NCBI RefSeq assembly: GCF_002837135.1
Contig: NZ_NWBQ01000072.1
Span: 1 to 38,184 of the forward strand
Length of the DNA stretch: 38,184 nt
DNA from: Macromonas bipunctata
GTDB taxonomy: Bacteria; Pseudomonadota; Gammaproteobacteria; Burkholderiales; Burkholderiaceae_C
Direction of reading: 5' to 3'
In this document: in pieces, positions 34,187 through 38,184 of the stretch
Layout of the letters: each line of letters starts with the position of its first letter
Position numbering within the stretch: position 1 is the stretch's first letter
Notes under the pieces: generated by a model
Seen by the model: only the letters and a program-made list of their open reading frames with translations
The model's database searches: none
Told to the model about the DNA's origin: nothing
Position numbers and translations under genes: made by a program

Positions 34187-34732
34187 ATGACTGAACAATA
34201 CCAAAACCCAATGAATTTCACTACCATACAAATCCATCACTCAAGTACCACGGCATACAGATTAAGCCAACTGGCCAAAAGTAAAAATAGCGAAATCCGC
34301 CTACGTGTAGCTGAAGATACGAATACCCCAGCTGATGTATTGTCTGAACTTGCAAGAGATAACGTGAGGTGGGTGCGAGCCAATGTCGCCAACAATCCCA
34401 ACACCTCAGCTACGGATTTAATTCGATTGTCCCAAGACACCGAACCTATCGTACGGGCTTGCGTGTCTAAAAATTCCAGTACCCCATTTGAAATCATTCA
34501 ACAACTTGCCAGCGACCCAATTCCTTGGGTTAGACAATGCATTGCCGAGAACCCTCATCTGCTGTTGTCGAGCGCACACCAACCCATTTGCCTGATGGGC
34601 TTACATGGTAGTGACTTTGGTTCAATGCCAAGCGCAAAAGAAATTACGACAAAAAAGCCACCCGAAGGGTGGCTGGAGAGAAATCAAATATTGCCTGGTT
34701 TAAATTCACTCTTGGGAGAGCAGACTACATGA
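34187..34732 (+). CDS. Leucine-rich-repeat-variant (LRV/HEAT-like) repeat protein
   Basis: This 181-residue protein has about four repeats of 24 residues (about 40-130), each with the pattern R-x-x-V/C-A-x-N/D-x-N-T-P/S and an L-x-x-L-A/S tail. Examples are RLRVAEDTNTPADVLSELA, RANVANNPNTSATDLIRLS and RACVSKNSSTPFEIIQQLA. Such helical repeats bind proteins or nucleic acids. I start at ATG 34187, with AGGAG at 34168-34172. An earlier in-frame ATG at 34118 lacks a site. The C-terminal part after about 145 is unlike the repeats, and its end overlaps the opposite-strand gene by 49 bases. Confidence 0.65.
   Translation: MTEQYQNPMNFTTIQIHHSSTTAYRLSQLAKSKNSEIRLRVAEDTNTPADVLSELARDNVRWVRANVANNPNTSATDLIRLSQDTEPIVRACVSKNSSTPFEIIQQLASDPIPWVRQCIAENPHLLLSSAHQPICLMGLHGSDFGSMPSAKEITTKKPPEGWLERNQILPGLNSLLGEQTT
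34651..34673 (-). terminator. Intrinsic terminator of the 60-residue minus-strand gene
   Basis: On the minus strand GCCACCC, TTC and GGGTGGC form a perfect stem, which can be read as a UUCG tetraloop, followed by six T. It sits 10 bases after the stop of the gene at 34684-34866 and lies within the end of the opposite repeat-protein frame. Confidence 0.88.
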
Positions 34733-34866
34733 TAGACGAAGCGGAATTTTCTCCAGACCTCAGCGTGTTTGGAATTTTGCCTGACGGCATCTGGGTCGGA
34801 AGCCCAAGCCAAGAACGCATCCTTTTGTTCTTTTGTCAACTGTTTCAAATCAATGCCGGAGACCAT
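34684..34866 (-). CDS. Small hypothetical protein of 60 residues
   Basis: The protein begins MVSGIDLKQLTKEQKDAFLAW, then has SDPDAVRQN, and ends KSEFKPGNI. It has no known motif. It is charged and probably helical in the first half. An AAGGA site precedes the ATG and a textbook terminator follows the stop. Together these make it a convincing stand-alone gene despite its size. Confidence 0.6.
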   Translation of the reverse strand: MVSGIDLKQLTKEQKDAFLAWASDPDAVRQNSKHAEVWRKFRFVYHVVCSPKSEFKPGNI

Positions 34867-35176
34867 ACTATTATTTCCTTTTTAACAACAAGCGATAGTG
34901 CTTGCAAATTAGTATAGAAACAAAAATACCGATTTTTGGTTAGATTTGAAGTTACGTGACACTATACCTAGATAGCTGAGGTCAAATTGGTGAGGTATCC
35001 AAAAAAGTGAGCGTGCGGTCGCAGATAGAGTTCGGTGTGGATTTATGGAGAAATCAGCGGGCTGGAGCGTAGGCAGCTGGTGGGCTGAAGAGGGGGGTAG
35101 ATTGCTGGAATTGGCGCAAAAACAACAAAAATCTTGTTTAAGTTGGTAAAGGTGGTGATTTTGGTGGGTGTTTTGG
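34867..35176. other. Intergenic region before the recombinase
   Basis: I see no gene here. It likely holds the promoter of the small minus-strand gene (near 34900) and of the recombinase. Confidence 0.4.
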
Positions 35177-35204
35177 TTTAGACATAACCTACATTATGTC
35201 CAAT
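35177..35204 (+). other. dif-like XerC/XerD site at the recombinase start
   Basis: An 11-base left arm TTTAGACATAA, a 6-base centre CCTACA and an 11-base right arm TTATGTCCAAT match the layout of a dif site. The inner CATAA and TTATGT are those of the E. coli dif site, and the right arm agrees at 9 of 11 positions. GACATAA and TTATGTC are also perfect inverted repeats. The site abuts a tyrosine recombinase gene and could be its attachment core or operator. Confidence 0.5.
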
Positions 35205-36363
35205 GCAGTACCATCCACGCATGAACAGCTTGACTTCTTTACTGCCAAGTGCACAGGTTTCGAATACGTCATCACCCGTCCCACGACCAGCGCTCACCGC
35301 TGCCACGACGGATGCCCAGGCGGTGGAGCTGTGGTTGGTCAAGCACAGCTCGGTGCCCAACACGTTGTCGGCGTACAAGAAGGAGGCCGAACGCTTGTTG
35401 TTCTGGCTGCACGACCAAGGCCTGACGCTCCAGGACCTCAAGTTGGAACACGTGCTGGCCTACGACGCTTTTTTGTTAGACCCACAGCCGCGGGAGAAGT
35501 GGTGCCTGCAGCAGCAGCCGCGCTACCTAGCACCAGGGGTGTTCAATCCGCAGTACCGCGAGGTGCGCAAGGTCACGCGTTACCTCAAGAGTGGCGAGCT
35601 CAATCCCGCCTGGAAGCCTTTTGTCGGTGGGCTAAGTGCTGCAGCGCACCGCCACGCGCTGGGCATTTTGTTTGGGCTGTACGAGTTTTTGGTTGCCACC
35701 GGCTATGTGTACGTCAACCCGTTTCGGGCTGCACGCAAGCGTTCGTCACCCCCAGTCAAGACGGTAGTGCGGTACGTTGAAAAGGAGGTGCTGCAAGCGG
35801 CACTGGCCGAGTTGGAACAGTGGCCTGAGGCGAGCGAGCAGGAGTTTCGGCGCAAGGAGCGGGCGATTTTTACGGTGCGGTTCTTGTGTTTGACGGGGTT
35901 GCGGCGTGCTGAACTGGCGGACATGCGCTGGGAGCACATTCACCAGCAGCGCGGGGAGTACTGGTTGCGTGTCCAGGGCAAAGGCAAACGTGGCGGTGAT
36001 ATTCCGCTGACCGAAGCTGCGGTAGCCACGCTCAACCGCTACCGTAAGTCGTTGTGGCGCGGTGAGTTCCTGGGTGACGACGTGGGGCCGGTACTGATGG
36101 ACTTGAACGGTAAAAATGGGTTGGGCAACCAAGCGGTACACCTCATCGTGACGACCACCTTGCGCAGCTTGTCGGACCCACGGTTGCGAGAGGTCTCGGC
36201 CCATTGGCTACGGCACAGTGCGGCTTCCCTGATGTTGGATGCAGGAGTCCCATTGCAGGACGTGCGGGACAATTTGCGCCACAGCAATATCAGCACGACC
36301 AGCGGCTACATCCATACAAACCGCGAACGGCGTCATCAGCTCACCGCACAGCACACGATTTGA
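35203..36363 (+). CDS. Tyrosine recombinase/integrase
   Basis: This 386-residue phage-type integrase has an N-terminal SAM-like core-binding domain (about 45-180) and a catalytic domain with all key residues: R234 in TGLRRAEL, a lysine in GKGKRGG, H334-W-L-R337, H360 in LRHSNIST and the nucleophile Y369 in GYIH. It would integrate, excise or resolve the element. The first ATG (35203) overlaps the dif-like site, and ATG 35221 is an alternative start. GC is higher than in the flanks. Confidence 0.93.
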   Translation: MQYHPRMNSLTSLLPSAQVSNTSSPVPRPALTAATTDAQAVELWLVKHSSVPNTLSAYKKEAERLLFWLHDQGLTLQDLKLEHVLAYDAFLLDPQPREKWCLQQQPRYLAPGVFNPQYREVRKVTRYLKSGELNPAWKPFVGGLSAAAHRHALGILFGLYEFLVATGYVYVNPFRAARKRSSPPVKTVVRYVEKEVLQAALAELEQWPEASEQEFRRKERAIFTVRFLCLTGLRRAELADMRWEHIHQQRGEYWLRVQGKGKRGGDIPLTEAAVATLNRYRKSLWRGEFLGDDVGPVLMDLNGKNGLGNQAVHLIVTTTLRSLSDPRLREVSAHWLRHSAASLMLDAGVPLQDVRDNLRHSNISTTSGYIHTNRERRHQLTAQHTI

Positions 36364-36491
36364 CCAATGCCGCTACGAGGCACAGTCGCGGAAGGCCGTG
36401 TAAACCGTTGGCCAAGGACTATGCAACTCAGGGGCAACATCAGGCATTGCGGCGGCTTGCCAGAAAGCCGTCATCCAAAACGGAGCAAGAA

Positions 36492-36683
36492 ATGAGCATT
36501 GATACCAAATCCGCTCACATCACACCCGTCGGCAGCAACGTGTTCGCTGACCTGGGCTTTGAACCAAAAGAAGCGGCAATGCTGAAGGCCGAATCACAGC
36601 GCATCATCTCCGAGAAACTGGCCATCAAAGAACGCCTTCAATCACCCCGTCCTAAAGGACGAGCTGAGACGGTGGTACAGTGA
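36492..36683 (+). pseudogene. Truncated XRE-family antitoxin (N-terminal part only)
   Basis: The 63-codon frame begins MSIDTKSAHITPVGSNVFAD and then reads LGFEPKEAAMLKAESQRIIS, the start of HigA-like antitoxins that precedes their helix-turn-helix. It then ends in an unrelated tail (SPRPKGRAETVVQ) before any HTH. A good GGAG site remains. No toxin gene is seen on either side. It is best read as a remnant of a toxin-antitoxin pair. Confidence 0.6.
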
Positions 36684-36707
36684 CCACGTGTCGACCCTTG
36701 ATGAAAA

Positions 36708-37109
36708 ATGCGCATGTCCCTCCTACACCGCCTTCGCCGTACCGCCCTCGCCTGGGTCGCGTTTCCCGTGATGGCGTCAGCGCAAGGCCCCCAGCTCAGC
36801 CCACAGTTTGAGCGCTGTATGTCCAAATCGAATGGCGTCACGTTCGACATGCTGGAATGCATTGGGCAGGAAGTCCAGCGGCAAGATGCGCGGCTGAACA
36901 AGGCTTACAAAACGCTGATGGTTGACCTCAGCCCCGACCGCAAGAAGCAGTTGCGCGAGGCACAACGGGCTTGGCTGCAATTCCGGGATACCAATTGCGG
37001 TTTTTACTATGACCCGGACGGTGGTAGCAGTGCTCGGCTCAGTGGCAACGATTGCATCATGACGATGACCGCGCAACGGGCTCAAGAATTAGAAAATTTA
37101 ACACCATGA
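36708..37109 (+). CDS. LprI-like (DUF1311) periplasmic protein
   Basis: This 133-residue protein has a signal peptide (basic start MRMSLLHRLRR, hydrophobic TALAWVAFPVMA, likely cut after ASA at about 26). The mature part is of LprI N-terminal type: LECIGQEVQRQDARLNKAYK, then LREAQRAWLQFRDTNCGFYY. Four cysteines suggest two disulphides. LprI proteins inhibit lysozyme; many DUF1311 proteins have no known role. The location is probably periplasmic. Confidence 0.8.
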   Translation: MRMSLLHRLRRTALAWVAFPVMASAQGPQLSPQFERCMSKSNGVTFDMLECIGQEVQRQDARLNKAYKTLMVDLSPDRKKQLREAQRAWLQFRDTNCGFYYDPDGGSSARLSGNDCIMTMTAQRAQELENLTP

Positions 37110-37162
37110 TACTTTCGCCTATCGACGTGTCCGTCCCAGTTCCAGGCCAAGTAGGTTGACGT

Positions 37163-37876
37163 ATGAAGGCAACGACTCCAGTGCCATCAGCGTCACCCCC
37201 ATTGTTGTATACCTACCGCCGTTGCCCGTATGCGATGCGTGCTCGGATGGCCTTGCTGGTGGCCAATGTCGCGTTTGACGCTCACGAAATCGTCCTGCGC
37301 GACAAGCCGGCTGCCATGTTGAACCGCTCGCCCAAGGGAACGGTGCCGGTGCTTGTGCTATCCAGTGGTCAGGTATTGGAACAAAGTTGGCATATCGTCG
37401 AATGGGCTCTCACACAGAACCACGCGACAGCCGAAGTCCAGTACTGGTGGCTCCAGGCTCAGACTCCAGACAACCTGGAATTGCTGCACCGCAACGATGA
37501 GGACTTCAAGTACCACCTGGACCGGTACAAGTATCCCGAGCGTTTTGCAACCTCAGGCAACGCTGAGGCCACCGACGAGCCAACAGGTCACCGTGACCAG
37601 GCGGTTAAGGTGTTGTTGGAGCCGCTGGAGCAACGGTTGGCCAAAGAGCCGTTTTTGGGTGGCACTCAGCCTTGCGCGACGGACTTGGGAATTTTTCCGT
37701 TCGTGCGACAGTTTGCTGCCATCGACCCACCATGGTTTGACAGCTTGCCCCTCGCGCACGTCAAGAACTGGCTGACATATTGGCTTGGGAGCCCGCTGTT
37801 CGAGGCTTGCATGCAGAAACTACCAAGCAACGTTACAACACCGTTTCCGGTACCCGTCGCAAAAGGCCTATGGTGA
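37163..37876 (+). CDS. Glutathione S-transferase family protein
   Basis: This 237-residue protein has a thioredoxin-fold N-terminus with YRRCPYAMRARMAL (18-31; C21-P-Y-A as in glutaredoxin-like GSTs), cis-proline motif GTVPVLVL and SWHIVEWAL. A helical C-terminal domain includes FLGGTQPCATDLGIFPFVRQF. It may conjugate or reduce glutathione adducts in the cytoplasm; the substrate is unknown. Its stop overlaps the next start (GTGA). Confidence 0.85.
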   Translation: MKATTPVPSASPPLLYTYRRCPYAMRARMALLVANVAFDAHEIVLRDKPAAMLNRSPKGTVPVLVLSSGQVLEQSWHIVEWALTQNHATAEVQYWWLQAQTPDNLELLHRNDEDFKYHLDRYKYPERFATSGNAEATDEPTGHRDQAVKVLLEPLEQRLAKEPFLGGTQPCATDLGIFPFVRQFAAIDPPWFDSLPLAHVKNWLTYWLGSPLFEACMQKLPSNVTTPFPVPVAKGLW

Positions 37877-38136
37877 CCACCATGAACTGGGAAGTGGTCA
37901 AGGTCGAAGTCCAAAGCGACGCCGTCTTGCGCGTGTGGTTTTGCGATGGCCTGGAAGGCGAGGTTGAGTTCTTGCCTTCAGCCTTTCGAGGTGTCTTCAC
38001 CGGTCTCAAAGACCCGCAGGTTTTTCGTCAAGCGCGGGTACGAGATGGTGCATTGACCTGGCCCGGTGAACTGGACTTGGCACCGGATGCCATGCACGAT
38101 GCCATTACTCGACACGGAAAGTGGGTGCTCGATTGA
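37873..38136 (+). CDS. DUF2442 family protein
   Basis: The 87-residue protein (from GTG 37873; ATG 37882 is the alternative) has the DUF2442 pattern: strands VVKVEVQSDAVLRVWFCDGL, EVEFLPSAF and a final DLAPDAMHD. The function is unknown; the family often accompanies DUF4160 proteins in toxin-antitoxin-like pairs, but no partner is seen. GTG overlaps the upstream stop and follows AAAAGG at six bases. Confidence 0.75.
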   Translation: MTTMNWEVVKVEVQSDAVLRVWFCDGLEGEVEFLPSAFRGVFTGLKDPQVFRQARVRDGALTWPGELDLAPDAMHDAITRHGKWVLD

Positions 38137-38165
38137 ACCGAACGGGAAGTTTTACCGCCTAGACA

Positions 38166-38184
38166 GGGGTCGTCTCAGAATTCG
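38166..38184 (+). mobile_element. Terminal inverted repeat of a Tn21-type Tn3-family transposon (cut by window end)
   Basis: The last 19 bases, GGGGTCGTCTCAGAATTCG, match the outer half of the 38-bp inverted repeat of Tn21/Tn501-like elements, as I remember it, at all but two positions. GGGG is the outer end, so the transposon extends rightward beyond the window. Confidence 0.8.

Overview
The window looks like an accessory segment, either a plasmid or a plasmid-like genomic island, from a Gram-negative betaproteobacterium, probably of the order Burkholderiales (Comamonadaceae-like). This rests on the moderate GC content with a betaproteobacterial protein style, a Bv3F/H-NS-type nucleoid protein, and a short GCTATC/GGTAGC repeat of a kind I remember from Comamonadaceae genomes. 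The host is an inference. The segment carries a ParA/ribbon-helix-helix partition cassette, an antirepressor-like gene, a tyrosine recombinase beside a dif-like site, an IS3-family insertion sequence, and the terminal inverted repeat of a Tn21-type Tn3 transposon at the right edge.

Left part (1-2292): a gene-poor flank, one IS3-family element (482-1763) with an A7 frameshift site, then a long leader with palindromes and direct repeats. Centre (2293-23724): one uninterrupted plus-strand defence operon. Its backbone is a type 1 BREX system in the usual order: brxA, brxB, brxC, pglX, pglZ, brxL. A ribbon-helix-helix regulator stands at the head. An Abi_2 (AbiD/F-like) gene sits between brxC and pglX. 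Between pglX and pglZ lie five more genes: a Gabija-like pair (OLD-type ATPase/TOPRIM nuclease plus UvrD-type helicase), a Septu-like pair (ATPase plus TIGR02646-type HNH nuclease) and a DUF262/DUF1524 GmrSD-like type IV enzyme. Most junctions overlap by 1-4 bases, so the genes look translationally coupled. The expected division of labour is host modification (PglX), phage DNA sensing and blocking (BREX), nucleases and NTPases that attack what escapes (Gabija-like, Septu-like), removal of modified DNA (GmrSD-like), and an abortive-infection backup (Abi_2).

Right of the operon (23725-29152): an antirepressor-like gene, a ParF/ParG-like partition cassette with ACTCA boxes spaced exactly 11 bp apart, a minus-strand H-NS-like gene, an orphan HipB-like repressor, and a complete hipB-hipA module with a perfect operator palindrome. 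From 29464 to 32467 the minus strand carries a DUF1653 gene and a second, unrelated ATPase+HNH (Septu-like) pair preceded by an unknown 258-residue gene. Positions 32468-34186 hold no convincing gene. The right end has an LRV/HEAT-like repeat protein, a 60-residue minus-strand gene with a textbook terminator, a tyrosine recombinase, a truncated antitoxin-like reading frame, an LprI-like secreted protein, a glutathione S-transferase, a DUF2442 protein and the Tn3-family repeat.

All assignments come from reading motifs and gene order by eye. No database search was run.
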